Positions 1 through 8,741 of a stretch of DNA of 64,000 nucleotides are shown piece after piece (positions within the stretch are counted from its first letter, which is position 1; each line of letters opens with the position of its first letter). Source of the stretch: an uncultured Alphaproteobacteria bacterium (GTDB lineage Bacteria; Pseudomonadota; Alphaproteobacteria; RF32; CAG-239); NCBI GenBank assembly GCA_934254585.1, contig CAKQLF010000006.1, positions 44,014 to 108,013 of the forward strand, read 5' to 3'. The notes beneath the pieces were generated by a model. That model searched no databases and had not been told where the DNA came from. It was given only the letters and a program-made list of their open reading frames with translations. Position numbers and translations under genes: made by a program.

Positions 1-173
1 CCTTAATTGTGCACAACCGTTTGGATTTTTGCTGCCCCGTAAAACAAGCTTGGGATTTGCATCAGGCTTTGCCTAAATCACGATTAATTATCAACGCCGG
101 CAGCGGACACTCCACCCCTCGCCTTTTTGAAGCCACAAAACAAGCTGTCTTTAATTTTTTGGAACAAAAATAA
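1..173 (+). CDS. pip: Prolyl iminopeptidase, C-terminal fragment
   Basis: Partial gene entering from the left edge; only the last 56 codons are present, ending in TAA at 171-173. The peptide reads FCCPVKQAWDLHQALPKSRL, then NAGSGHS, which matches the C-terminal end of alpha/beta-hydrolase prolyl iminopeptidases (the CPVK.AWDLH stretch and the GHS carrying the catalytic histidine). The family removes N-terminal proline from peptides in the cytoplasm. Nucleophile and acid lie outside the window, so activity cannot be judged. Confidence 0.8.
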   Translation, partial: LIVHNRLDFCCPVKQAWDLHQALPKSRLIINAGSGHSTPRLFEATKQAVFNFLEQK

Positions 174-176
174 CTA

Positions 177-1004
177 TTATTCAGCAAACGGATTAAAACG
201 ATTGTGATAATTAATTTCCGTCAATAATTTTTCGGCTCGCTCAAAATGCTGTCCCAACATAGAAACATCGTGCGCATCATCACTGATAATAACCGGCACA
301 CCTTGTTTGTTGAGCTCTTTCAAAATCCAAGTGTCGGGATGCTGTATTGCTATACGATTATAGCCGCTGGTATTCAGCTCATAAGGCTGTTTGCTTTTGG
401 CCAGAGCCTCAATCACCCGCCACTTATATTCGTCCCATTCCGGCGTGTTGCAAATGTTGAATATAGTTATATAATCCAAGTGGGCAATAAATGTAAAATA
501 ACCGCTTTCTATTGCCGCCACAATGTTCTGCCAATAGTTGCGCAAATATTCTGTGTATTCCGGCTGATTTGGCAGATTAGGATAATATTTCAAATGATAA
601 ATATTACACAAAAAATTTTCGTTTGCGTCACGCACAAAATGAGTTGAACCTATTAAATAGTCAACCTCCAGATTTTTCAGCATTTTTTCAAAATTATCGC
701 GCCAATACGCCGAAGGAAAAAAATCTACTTCAAAACCGATTCTGACTTTTATATTATGTTTTTCAGCTGCTTTATGAATTATATCTATGTGCTTTTGATA
801 GCAACTTTCAGCCGTTTTGAAATCTTGAAAAAACATTGGCTGCCAACCGCCGACTATTTCCAAATTTTTATGACAAATCAGATGGTTAGAAACACCAATT
901 TCAGCAAAACCTTTACTTTCGGCTGCCGCAATCATTTCTTCTGCCTTGTTATGTCCGTCAAAATCAAGTTCGCCGTTATGCGTGTGATATGTAAAATTTT
1001 GCAT
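177..1004 (-). CDS. PHP-family histidinol-phosphatase-like phosphoesterase
   Basis: 275 aa with the metal-binding pattern of the PHP (polymerase and histidinol phosphatase) fold: H7-T-H9 at the N-terminus, H41 in SNH, E92, H122 in STH, H175 in HLDY, and a C-terminal SDDAH (241-245). Overall layout is that of HisK/HisJ-type histidinol-phosphatases, which dephosphorylate L-histidinol phosphate. No other histidine-biosynthesis genes are nearby, so another phosphomonoester substrate is possible. It starts 2 nt after the end of the patatin gene and is probably co-transcribed with it. Metal-site residues appear intact. Confidence 0.8.
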   Translation of the reverse strand: MQNFTYHTHNGELDFDGHNKAEEMIAAAESKGFAEIGVSNHLICHKNLEIVGGWQPMFFQDFKTAESCYQKHIDIIHKAAEKHNIKVRIGFEVDFFPSAYWRDNFEKMLKNLEVDYLIGSTHFVRDANENFLCNIYHLKYYPNLPNQPEYTEYLRNYWQNIVAAIESGYFTFIAHLDYITIFNICNTPEWDEYKWRVIEALAKSKQPYELNTSGYNRIAIQHPDTWILKELNKQGVPVIISDDAHDVSMLGQHFERAEKLLTEINYHNRFNPFAE

Positions 1005-1006
1005 TA

Positions 1007-1861
1007 TTATTCACCATTTTCTAAAAAATTTCGCAATAAATTAAGTTGACGCAAAGCATCTTCTCTTCCTAAATCATATACGATTTGCAACACTTTTTTA
1101 TTTTTTTCAGTATGGCTTATTTTTATATTTCGGCTCGGCCGTATCACAAAAGTATTTCCTTTTTCTCGCGCTTTTTCAATAAAATCAAGCTCATTGTTAT
1201 ACATAATATGCCGATTACGAACAGCGGCAGCAAATTTGGGATATTTATGATAAACAAACCGCGCCAACCACGCCAGTTTATTGGGCTTTTTTTGATATCC
1301 GCTCGCTCTTGTTTGCACAACAACACAACGTTCATAGCCCATTTTTTGAAAGGCTTTAAGCGGTATGCTGTCACAAATTCCGCCGTCCAAATATTTTTGG
1401 CCGTTGATATCGGAAATTCGCGACACAAAAGGCATTGACGCCGACGCTCGTAAATAGGCCAAGCCCGTTTTATCCATTTTAGAGCATTTTATATATTCCG
1501 GCAAACCTGTTTTCAGGTTGCTGCAAGTAACATAAAAATCTGTAGAGCTCGCCTCAAAATTTTGATGATTAAAAGGAAATAATTTTTCCGGAAGTTCGTG
1601 ATAACAAAATTCTTCATTAACCATATTTCCGGTCGTGAAAAAAGAGTACCAACTCATATAATTTTTATTACCGGCATAGGCAAGCGTATAATCAATGCTA
1701 CGACGGTGCTGTTCGGCCACAAACGAACAGCCGTGAATGGCTCCTGCAGACACCCCGATAACTCCATCAAAAGATACTCCTTGCTCCAAAAAAACATCTA
1801 AGACACCGGCCGTATAAATTGCTCGTTGTGCTCCGCCTTCCAAAACCAAACCCGTTTTCAT
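1007..1861 (-). CDS. Patatin-like phospholipase (YjjU-like)
   Basis: 284 aa patatin-fold lipid acyl hydrolase. It has the N-terminal GLVLEGGAQR oxyanion loop, the nucleophile elbow GVSAG (Ser38) and the catalytic dyad aspartate in LDGG (Asp159). The family hydrolyses membrane phospholipid acyl esters with a Ser-Asp dyad. I chose the start at 1861, not an upstream in-frame ATG at 1873: ATG 1861 overlaps the stop of the preceding MORN gene as ATGA and has GAGG about 5 nt upstream, the classic layout for translational coupling. No signal peptide, so it is probably cytoplasmic or membrane-peripheral. Confidence 0.85.
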   Translation of the reverse strand: MKTGLVLEGGAQRAIYTAGVLDVFLEQGVSFDGVIGVSAGAIHGCSFVAEQHRRSIDYTLAYAGNKNYMSWYSFFTTGNMVNEEFCYHELPEKLFPFNHQNFEASSTDFYVTCSNLKTGLPEYIKCSKMDKTGLAYLRASASMPFVSRISDINGQKYLDGGICDSIPLKAFQKMGYERCVVVQTRASGYQKKPNKLAWLARFVYHKYPKFAAAVRNRHIMYNNELDFIEKAREKGNTFVIRPSRNIKISHTEKNKKVLQIVYDLGREDALRQLNLLRNFLENGE

Positions 1862-2370
1862 TCTACCTCGCAAGACATTTGTTCATATATTCCGGATTCC
1901 GGAGTTATAATTTGCTTTTTGCCATTATTATAACAATATCCGTTTTCCAAACGACCATCTTTATAATTGAAGCGACCTTTTAATTTGCCTTTGGAAGTAT
2001 AATAATCAACGCGGCCGTGAAGTTTGCCATCTTTATATTCTGACGAAGATTTTATTGTGCGGTTCTCATAATAAATGCGCTCCGAACCATTTTTTTGCCC
2101 ATCTTTATAATATGTTTTACTTTGCAAACGTCCTTTTTTATCCCAAACAGTGGTCAATCCGCTCCATCTTCCATCTTTAAAATTATGCAAAATTTTTCCG
2201 CCGCCCACACGCAACGAAAGCTTTCCGGTAAAAGGCTGTCCGTTCAGATTTTCACAATAATCAGCCATATCGTTACAATTCAGCTCTTCTATGGTTAAAA
2301 CAGTTTCCTTGGCCAGCGAATCTGATAAATAAAACAAGCCAATCAAAGTTAAAAACAAAGTTTTTTTCAT
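1858..2370 (-). CDS. Exported MORN-2 repeat protein
   Basis: 170 aa. N-terminal Sec signal peptide (MKKTLFLTLIGLFYLSDSLA). Then about five short MORN_2-type repeats of the form YKDG(R/Q/K)..G, e.g. NFKDGRWSGLTTVW, YYKDGQKNGSERIYY, YKDGKLHGRVDYY, YKDGRLENGYCY. MORN_2 repeats are annotated in YwqK-type 'antitoxin' families but their biochemical role here is unknown. It overlaps the patatin gene by 4 nt, so the two are expected to be made together. A much larger MORN plus ankyrin protein lies at 57416-60280. Confidence 0.75.
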   Translation of the reverse strand: MKKTLFLTLIGLFYLSDSLAKETVLTIEELNCNDMADYCENLNGQPFTGKLSLRVGGGKILHNFKDGRWSGLTTVWDKKGRLQSKTYYKDGQKNGSERIYYENRTIKSSSEYKDGKLHGRVDYYTSKGKLKGRFNYKDGRLENGYCYNNGKKQIITPESGIYEQMSCEVE

Positions 2371-2453
2371 CTAAAAAAATCCTTTCCGTTTTTAATATAG
2401 ACTCAAGTAAAAAAAATATCAATCAGCGGAAACAAAGTATTTCTTTATAAAAA

Positions 2454-2771
2454 TCAGTTATCATCATCTAAAATGATAAATTCATCATTACCGATTACAT
2501 TCAAAACAGTGCGAGCTCGCTCGTCAAGCAAATCCAAATCCAAGCTTGACGAAGAAAGCAACTTCACTTTCTGTTCCCAATCTTGACGTTGCTTATCATA
2601 GCTTTCATTAACCTTTTCCGCTTCTGCAACTTTTTCCTGCAGATAAACGTATTTAAAAAAACCTCTATCACCTTTTATGGCGAAATATGAAAAATAAGAG
2701 CATAAAGCCATTAAGAGCACAATAAAACCAGAGCTTTTACATTTTGCTACAATATATGACCACAACCCCAT
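2454..2771 (-). CDS. ftsB: Septum formation initiator FtsB/DivIC family
   Basis: 105 aa: an N-terminal transmembrane helix (about residues 15-32), a short coiled coil (about 43-72), and the family's C-terminal patch LDLLDERARTVLNVIG. FtsB joins FtsL and FtsQ in the divisome and signals septal peptidoglycan synthesis. The length and the DERARTVLN patch are typical of alphaproteobacterial FtsB. No eno or pdh neighbours, which often flank it in this class; it stands between the MORN gene and lolD. Confidence 0.85.
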   Translation of the reverse strand: MGLWSYIVAKCKSSGFIVLLMALCSYFSYFAIKGDRGFFKYVYLQEKVAEAEKVNESYDKQRQDWEQKVKLLSSSSLDLDLLDERARTVLNVIGNDEFIILDDDN

Positions 2772-2846
2772 TTTTTCCTCACAGCCTTAAAATTTATTTT
2801 TCTAATTCGAGCATATTTTTATTAAAAAAAAGTTAGTTTACGACGT

Positions 2847-3566
2847 TTAATAAAAATTTTCTGTGTTTTTAAGAAAACGGTTATTAATTTTCCCTTGTAA
2901 GGTGCCGTCTTGCAGGCTGACAACTCTATCCATTTTGTTGGCTAAATCTATATTATGGGTGGCAATAAGAGCCGACAAGCCGGTTTCTTTGACCACTTCA
3001 AGCAAGGTTAGAAAGACATTATCCGAAGTATTGGGGTCAAGATTTCCCGTAGGTTCATCAGCCAATAAAAGTTTTGGAGCATTGGCCAGTGCCCGTGCAA
3101 TGGCCACACGCTGCTGTTCACCGCCGGAAAGTTCCGCCGGACGATGATTTTCCCGATTAGACAGACCAAGTCTTTGTAACAGCCACATAGCTTTGTCTTT
3201 AGCTTCTTTATAATTTATTCCGGCAATTAACTGTGGCAGAATAACATTTTCCGCCGCATCAAAATCAGGCAGCAAATTGTGATATTGATAAACAAATCCC
3301 AAATAATCACGACGCAGCATTGTGCGCAGGCCATCTGAATTTCCGGTACAATTTTCCCCATCAATCAAAACTTCACCGTCTGACGGCGGTTCAAGCAAAC
3401 CGGCTATTTGCAACAAGGTTGATTTTCCCGAACCCGACGGACCGATTAAGGCCACCACCTCTTTAGGTTTAATTTCCAAATTAACATTTTTCAAAACTTC
3501 CAGAATTTCAGAGCCTTGTCGAAATGTTTTATTAATATTCTTCAAAATTAAAGTTGCATTACTCAT
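2847..3566 (-). CDS. lolD: Lipoprotein-releasing ABC transporter ATPase LolD
   Basis: 239 aa ABC ATPase with Walker A GPSGSGKST (42-50), Q-loop YQYHNLLPDFDA, signature LSGGEQQR (146-153), Walker B LLLADEP (166-172) and switch His204. The MacB/LolD subfamily motif EPTGNLD is present. LolD powers extraction of outer-membrane lipoproteins from the inner membrane by LolC/E. It overlaps the upstream lolC-type permease gene by 8 nt, so the pair is one transcription unit. Confidence 0.93.
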   Translation of the reverse strand: MSNATLILKNINKTFRQGSEILEVLKNVNLEIKPKEVVALIGPSGSGKSTLLQIAGLLEPPSDGEVLIDGENCTGNSDGLRTMLRRDYLGFVYQYHNLLPDFDAAENVILPQLIAGINYKEAKDKAMWLLQRLGLSNRENHRPAELSGGEQQRVAIARALANAPKLLLADEPTGNLDPNTSDNVFLTLLEVVKETGLSALIATHNIDLANKMDRVVSLQDGTLQGKINNRFLKNTENFY

Positions 3567-4803
3567 AGCGCAAAGCCTCCGACGGATCTAATTTTGCGGC
3601 CCGATAAGCCGGATATATCGTGGCTAAAAATGACAACAGTAAAGTCAGAGCCACAACAATTGAAACTTCCAAAGTATCCACTTTTGCCGGTAACTTTGAT
3701 AAGAAATAAATTTCTGCCGAAAACAAATCTCGTCCGGAAATTGTTTGTAAAAACTGACGAATGTTTTCAATATTATGGCAAAACAACAGCCCTAAAGCCA
3801 CTCCGATTCCTGTTCCGACAAAGCCGATAAACGCGCCGTCCAAAAAGAAAATCCGCATAATCATTCCCTTGGTTGCCCCCATCGTGCGCAACACAGCCAC
3901 ATCACGACTTTTATCTTTAACCAACATAATCAAACCGGTTATAATATTGAAAGCCGCCACCAAAATTATCAGCATTAAAATCAAAAACATTACATTGCGT
4001 TCAACATCAATAGCATTAAAAAAGGCAGAGTTAGTTTGTTTCCAATCATACACATAAGCATCTAAACTAACGCTCCGCTCTATAAGAGAACGCATAGCCG
4101 GCAGCTGTTTTTCGTCTTTCAGACTAACATCAATAATTGAGGCGGAATTTTTCAGGCCAAAATATTTCTGCGCCGCTGTTAAGGGCATAAAAACATAGTT
4201 GGCGTCATATTCATACATACCCATACTGAAAGTACCAATAACCAAATAAGATTTTATACGCGGAACAGAACCGAAAGCAGTCACTTTGCCATTAGGTGAA
4301 ATCAAGGTAATTTCATCACCGACAAAAACCCCCAGTTTGTTGGCCAGTTTATCGCCCAAAACCACGACATCTCCGGTGAAACTTTCCATATCTATTTGCG
4401 CAAAACCATCACGCATCACTTTCTTTTTCAGAATATCTTCTTTTTCAATTCCGCGCACCATAGCCCCCTCGGCTCCGCGAGAAGAAGAAATAAGCAGCTG
4501 TTTTTCGATTAGCGGCAACGCCATCTCAATACCCTCAATACTTTCCAAATCTTTAACTGCTTTTTTGTAATTGTTAAACGGAAATCCGGCTGATGACACA
4601 ATGGAAATGTGGCCGTTAATGCCTAAAATACGATTCAATAATTCGGCCTTAAAACCATTCATCACCGACATAACAATAATGAGGGTGGCCACACCGAGCG
4701 CGATACCGGTGAAAGCAAATCCCGTTATAACCGAAATAAATCCTTCTTTGCGTTTTGCCCGCAAATATCTCCAAGCTGTTAAGCGTTCAAATTTAGAAAA
4801 CAA
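3559..4803 (-). CDS. lolC: Lipoprotein-releasing permease LolC/LolE
   Basis: 414 aa FtsX/MacB-type permease. The N-terminal KFERLTAWRYLRAKRKEGFI is the LolC/E family hallmark, followed by TM1 (about 24-46), a large periplasmic domain (about 50-265), and three C-terminal TM helices with the FtsX core (about 270-405). One permease gene with lolD suggests a homodimeric or LolF-like arrangement, as in bacteria that lack a separate LolE; I see no second permease here. Confidence 0.93.
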   Translation of the reverse strand: MFSKFERLTAWRYLRAKRKEGFISVITGFAFTGIALGVATLIIVMSVMNGFKAELLNRILGINGHISIVSSAGFPFNNYKKAVKDLESIEGIEMALPLIEKQLLISSSRGAEGAMVRGIEKEDILKKKVMRDGFAQIDMESFTGDVVVLGDKLANKLGVFVGDEITLISPNGKVTAFGSVPRIKSYLVIGTFSMGMYEYDANYVFMPLTAAQKYFGLKNSASIIDVSLKDEKQLPAMRSLIERSVSLDAYVYDWKQTNSAFFNAIDVERNVMFLILMLIILVAAFNIITGLIMLVKDKSRDVAVLRTMGATKGMIMRIFFLDGAFIGFVGTGIGVALGLLFCHNIENIRQFLQTISGRDLFSAEIYFLSKLPAKVDTLEVSIVVALTLLLSFLATIYPAYRAAKLDPSEALRYE

Positions 4804-4890
4804 AGTAATATCTCCTTCATATTTTGCAAAATGTAGCCTAAGACAACAAATTTTGCAACCATATCAAACCGATATACACAAGGTTAAATT

Positions 4891-5889
4891 TTATAGGCCG
4901 ATTTTTTGGTTAAGTTTCAAAATATCTATCACAGAAAAAATTGTGTAAAATTGATTAAACACTCTGTCTATTTTTTTCTTATTAACATTGCTGCGAAAAA
5001 ACGAACAGGCTTCAAACATATCTTGTTTGCTGGAAATAGCCAATAACAGCTGATTATCCTTAAAACTGAACTGAATGTTTTTTCCCTCGTAAAGAGAAGT
5101 CAATTTCAGCATTCGTTCCATAAAAGCCGTTGTCAACAAATAGCGTGCCTCAATTTGGTCGGAAGAATAAACTTCAAAAATCTTTTCAAAAACGGAATCT
5201 TCCAATTTCACCCGTTGCAACCCCTTTATCTGCTTAAAAACGTTAAATAAGCCTTTATCCTCAAGCACAACCGTGCGCCCCTTAAAATTTTTGTTCATAG
5301 TCAACAAAATACATATACCGCGAAATATTTTTTTCTTTTTCACATAGCGGTCAGATTTTTCTTTTAGGCCAAACTCATTTCTGCTTATGGTGTAATAAAC
5401 CGTTTCTTTTTGCAATAACTCTTCAGAAATTACAATATTGACATCTTTATATTCACCGCAAAAATAATCATCACCGCGATGAAAATTATAGGCGGGGAAC
5501 AGTTCGGAATCTTGCAATAATTTATCCGGAAGATGCTGCTCGTTTTGATAAGTAAAATTACCGAAAAATCCGGCAAAATCTGCCATTATCGTATCTTTGG
5601 CTTTTTTCTTATAAAAATAAATCGGACTCCGCACCAATAAAACCACAAATCCGGACAGCCCCAAAATTAAGCCTAAATCAGTCAAATCTTGAGCCGAAGC
5701 ATTTAAAATAGCCCAAAGCAACAGCGGATAAAAAAACAAAGCCATAAAAAGCAAAAGCAAAAACAAGCCGAAATAGCGACGGCGTATTTTATCATTTTTT
5801 TGCAGTTTCGGTAATAAAACCTTTTGATAATAGCCATCAAAAGACACTTTCAAATCTTGATAATTTTTATCTGCCGTAAAATCAAACAT
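4891..5889 (-). CDS. DUF3137-like membrane protein (distal paralogue)
   Basis: 332 aa with two closely spaced transmembrane helices at about residues 43-65 and 70-90, then a long soluble region rich in beta-strand-like segments (YFCGEYKDVNIVISEE, GRTVVLEDKG). This fits DUF3137, a family of unknown function commonly found beside LemA. It starts in a TGATG 1-nt overlap with the stop of the upstream paralogue, indicating translational coupling. Family assignment is from layout and context, so moderate. Confidence 0.65.
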   Translation of the reverse strand: MFDFTADKNYQDLKVSFDGYYQKVLLPKLQKNDKIRRRYFGLFLLLLFMALFFYPLLLWAILNASAQDLTDLGLILGLSGFVVLLVRSPIYFYKKKAKDTIMADFAGFFGNFTYQNEQHLPDKLLQDSELFPAYNFHRGDDYFCGEYKDVNIVISEELLQKETVYYTISRNEFGLKEKSDRYVKKKKIFRGICILLTMNKNFKGRTVVLEDKGLFNVFKQIKGLQRVKLEDSVFEKIFEVYSSDQIEARYLLTTAFMERMLKLTSLYEGKNIQFSFKDNQLLLAISSKQDMFEACSFFRSNVNKKKIDRVFNQFYTIFSVIDILKLNQKIGL

Positions 5890-6812
5890 CAGCTTTCTGC
5901 CAAATCATAGAGATTACCGACAATCTCACCTAGAGTTTCGGCTTTTTCCATTTGCAAATTAAGATTTTCAAAATCTTTTTCAGAAGCCACGGAATGCCAA
6001 GCGGAGGACTGTTGATAGCTTAATTTACCATTCTGTAAAAATATGATTAACTGATTGTCTTTGATGCGTAAATTAACTTTTGCCGCCTTAAATATTTCTT
6101 TCAAGTCTAAAATACTTTCAAACAAAGCTGAAACTAAAATATAATTTTTAATTTTTGAACTATCGGTAAAAATCTGAAAATAATTAGACGCCGGAATATT
6201 TAAGGAAATTTTTTCCAGTCCTTCATATTTTTTTTGTTTTGCCACACCGCCTTTTTCAAACATTAAAAGCGTTCCGCGCAAATTTTGCTTAAAAGAGTAA
6301 CTAAGCATTATGCCGCCACTATTTTTCACAATTTCATTTTGTTTTGTCTTGTTTTTCAACAAAGCAATTTTTTTCAATTCAAAAGCAAACTGCAAAAAAT
6401 TCCCGCTGATTTTAAGTTGTTCCACCAAATCTTCTTTAACCGGAAACAAAATATCTTTTTCTGCAAATACATTTTCTTCTTGCAGCTGCAAATTGTCATA
6501 ATATTTGATATATTCGCGCAACATATCAGTTTGCGGAATCGTTTTAGCGCGTCTTGCATACCACCACAAAAACAACACCGAAAAAGCAACAAGCAGCAAC
6601 AGCTGTTCATAAGAAATAATATGGCCGGAAATCAAATGCCGAAACAACACAACCAATATATTTACACTGTTTACAAAACACAAAACACCGAAATAAAGCC
6701 AAAAGCGACTCCGAAAAGCATCACGATTCCGGCCTTCTTCCTCCAATAGGGGTTTTAAATTTTGTTGAAAGAAATCATCAAAAGGATTGTTTTGAGAATT
6801 GTCATTTGTCAT
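5889..6812 (-). CDS. DUF3137-like membrane protein (proximal paralogue)
   Basis: 307 aa. It has the same architecture as the next gene: a short polar N-terminus (PFDDFFQQNLKPLLEEE), two TM helices at about 38-60 and 68-86, then a soluble domain with GTLLMFEKGG where the paralogue has GRTVVLEDKG. It sits 10 nt downstream of lemA. A tandem DUF3137 pair behind lemA suggests a membrane complex of unknown role. Confidence 0.65.
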   Translation of the reverse strand: MTNDNSQNNPFDDFFQQNLKPLLEEEGRNRDAFRSRFWLYFGVLCFVNSVNILVVLFRHLISGHIISYEQLLLLVAFSVLFLWWYARRAKTIPQTDMLREYIKYYDNLQLQEENVFAEKDILFPVKEDLVEQLKISGNFLQFAFELKKIALLKNKTKQNEIVKNSGGIMLSYSFKQNLRGTLLMFEKGGVAKQKKYEGLEKISLNIPASNYFQIFTDSSKIKNYILVSALFESILDLKEIFKAAKVNLRIKDNQLIIFLQNGKLSYQQSSAWHSVASEKDFENLNLQMEKAETLGEIVGNLYDLAES

Positions 6813-6822
6813 TTTCTAAACC

Positions 6823-7404
6823 CTACTTAAAATAGTTTTGACTGTTAATCGGTTGTCTTTCTGCTTCACTTATTTCAAAAAAAGGCATATTTTGAGAATT
6901 TATACCAACCAGTCTGGCAAAAATGTTTATCGGAAAAATATCGGCCAGATTTTTTAAGCTGTTAACATTAGAATTATAAAAACGGCGAGCCGCGGAAATA
7001 TGCTCTTCCACCTCGTTCATACTTTGCATTGCCGCAATCATAGTTTGATTAGACTTTAAATCCGGATAATTTTCTAACGACACCTTGAAATCATTTAATT
7101 TTTGCGCCAATAAATTTTCCAACTTCATTTTTTCTTTTGGAGAATTGGCAAATGAGCTGCCCATCGCTTGAGTGCGTAGTTGAGTAAGTTCAGACATTAA
7201 GTTTTTTTCGTGTTCCATAAACTTTGCCGCCATCTGCAGCATATTGGGAATCAGATCATAACGTTTTTTCAACTGAACATCTATATCAGAGGCAGACTCC
7301 CGCACCTTATTGCGTAGAATTACCAAACGAGCATATAGCGCGTATAAAAGTACAAGAACAACAGCTGCCGTTATTATTTGCGGATTGAGCCAATCTATTT
7401 CCAT
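6823..7404 (-). CDS. lemA: LemA family protein
   Basis: 193 aa. One N-terminal TM helix (about 10-28), then the family core: LRNKVRESASDIDVQLKKRY DLIPNM, SNQTMIAAMQSMNEVEEHIS and AARRFYNSNVNSLKN. LemA proteins are membrane-anchored helical bundles whose function is unclear; they often neighbour TPM-domain or DUF3137 proteins. SD AAGGAG precedes the start. First gene of the three-gene lemA-DUF3137-DUF3137 operon. Confidence 0.9.
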   Translation of the reverse strand: MEIDWLNPQIITAAVVLVLLYALYARLVILRNKVRESASDIDVQLKKRYDLIPNMLQMAAKFMEHEKNLMSELTQLRTQAMGSSFANSPKEKMKLENLLAQKLNDFKVSLENYPDLKSNQTMIAAMQSMNEVEEHISAARRFYNSNVNSLKNLADIFPINIFARLVGINSQNMPFFEISEAERQPINSQNYFK

Positions 7405-7486
7405 TTTATTCTCCTTAAATTTTTTTATGGCTTCAAATTTAAATCATTATTCTTAAAATTTTCTAAAGATAGCTGCTTATCAATGC

Positions 7487-7515
7487 TTGATTAGACTTTG
7501 AATTTATGCTATCAT
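7487..7515 (+). promoter_or_regulatory. Sigma70-type promoter of the 7536 gene
   Basis: TTGATT, 17-nt spacer, TATCAT, about 20 nt before the start codon. It lies in the 131-bp gap between divergent lemA and the plus-strand gene. Confidence 0.6.
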
Positions 7516-7535
7516 TGTTTTAGGGAGATGAAAAA

Positions 7536-8012
7536 ATGGAAGACGCAAACAGAAGTAAAAAAATCCATAATTTGTTTAATAATCTGCATCATCTGAATAA
7601 AAAAGATGCCGAAGAAGTTGTGGCGAAGAAAAAGCAATCGGAAAACGACGAGAAAAAGAAAGAAATAAGACTCAGCCGTGCAGAAATAATTAAAGGTTTG
7701 CGTATGGGAAAATCGCTAGCGTTGCAAACTGAATTACGCAATCGCTTAAAACAAGCTACAGCCCGCCGCCGCAATTCTCGACTAAAAAGAAACAATTCAG
7801 AATTTTCTCAGAATCGTGAAGAGGAACTGCGAAAATATACACGTAATTTACCGGAAAAGCAGCGCAAATTTGTGGAAAAAATATTTAAAGAAAACGGCGT
7901 TACGCCTTATACTGTGGCATTACTTAAAAAAGTCCGCAGTGCTGACGACTATCAAAATATTCCTGACAAACCTCGCCGCGTCTACTCTCGCCAGCGTCAG
8001 CGCAGCAAATAA
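7536..8012 (+). CDS. Small basic protein of unknown function
   Basis: 158 aa, strongly basic and charged: a Lys/Glu-rich N-terminal helix (KKDAEEVVAKKKQSENDEKK), an Arg-rich centre (NRLKQATARRRNSRLKRN) and a C-terminal helix NLPEKQRKFVEKIFKENG. No signal peptide or TM segment. SD GGGAG precedes the ATG. I do not recognise the family. Composition would suit nucleic-acid binding, but that is only a compositional guess. Confidence 0.6.
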   Translation: MEDANRSKKIHNLFNNLHHLNKKDAEEVVAKKKQSENDEKKKEIRLSRAEIIKGLRMGKSLALQTELRNRLKQATARRRNSRLKRNNSEFSQNREEELRKYTRNLPEKQRKFVEKIFKENGVTPYTVALLKKVRSADDYQNIPDKPRRVYSRQRQRSK

Positions 8013-8041
8013 AAAATTATAAAATTTATTCAGATTTAATA

Positions 8042-8070
8042 TTGACAAAAAAGCTATTTTTTGCTATTTT
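8042..8070 (+). promoter_or_regulatory. Sigma70-type promoter of the 8106 gene
   Basis: TTGACA, 17-nt spacer, TATTTT. The expected transcript starts near 8077 and has an AT-only leader of about 29 nt with no Shine-Dalgarno before the ATG at 8106. Confidence 0.6.
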
Positions 8071-8105
8071 TGGTAAGATATTTAATTATTAAAAATTTTA
8101 TTACT

Positions 8106-8600
8106 ATGACTAATTATTTTACATCTTTGGTTGAGGAAAATCGTATTGCTGTTCTTACTAAACAAGTATTTAACCAACGTCTTGAGAAAGACAGCCAGTC
8201 TTCTTTTGTTCAAGTTTTGAGCCTTGATGAAGAAAAAGCCATTATCTCGCAATTTTTGAAAACAAAATCGGCCGACTGGTTAAAATTTATAAGAGAATAT
8301 GTAAATCACTACCCTCTCAATCCGAATAATTTTGTTTTGTTGGTTGATGACCTAAAAACAGATTCTGTAAAAAAATTTGTGGCCGACTACTTAAAAATGT
8401 ATGGCACTAATGAAAAAGAAAGTCTGGCCATTTGCAAAAAAATTCGCGAAACCGAAGATTTTGACGAAAGTTTTTTAACGACTTTCTGCAGCACGGCTCG
8501 CCATTATTACAAAACCGTTTCTTATCAATTAGATGATATTGATGAAAAATGGAACAAAATGTATAATGACGCTATAGCCCAAAATTCGAAATTAGTTTAA
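8106..8600 (+). CDS. Unknown 164-aa helical protein
   Basis: 164 aa from ATG 8106; a longer frame beginning at 8061 would place its start inside the promoter. Acidic/amphipathic and predicted mostly helical (FLKTKSADWLKFIREYV, SVKKFVADYLKMYG, ESLAICKKIRETED), no signal or TM. No SD: the leader is A/T-rich, like those of the genes at 12743 and 36688, which also have near-consensus promoters. Followed by a strong terminator. Family not recognised. Confidence 0.6.
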   Translation: MTNYFTSLVEENRIAVLTKQVFNQRLEKDSQSSFVQVLSLDEEKAIISQFLKTKSADWLKFIREYVNHYPLNPNNFVLLVDDLKTDSVKKFVADYLKMYGTNEKESLAICKKIRETEDFDESFLTTFCSTARHYYKTVSYQLDDIDEKWNKMYNDAIAQNSKLV

Positions 8601-8608
8601 TTCGAAAA

Positions 8609-8645
8609 AAATAAGGTCTGATACAATAAATCAGGCCTTATTTTG
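8609..8645 (+). terminator. Intrinsic terminator after the 8106 gene
   Basis: Stem AAATAAGG.CTGAT / ATCAG.CCTTATTT with a 7-nt loop, followed by TTTTG. Confidence 0.8.
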
Positions 8646-8686
8646 TTACAAAATCGTGACATTTTTACCTTATTTTAAATAAATAT

Positions 8687-8715
8687 TTGCACACTTTAAA
8701 AAAAATTGATAATTT
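8687..8715 (+). promoter_or_regulatory. Promoter of the TerB-like gene
   Basis: TTGCAC, 17-nt spacer, TAATTT, ending about 26 nt before the ATG; SD AAGGAGG follows. Confidence 0.45.
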
Positions 8716-8741
8716 AAATAAGTAGAGCAAGGAGGCTTAAA

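Noticed and set aside
246..1049. Plus-strand ORFs opposite the PHP phosphatase and patatin genes
   Set aside because: Antisense shadows of well-supported minus-strand genes with no SD or family similarity.
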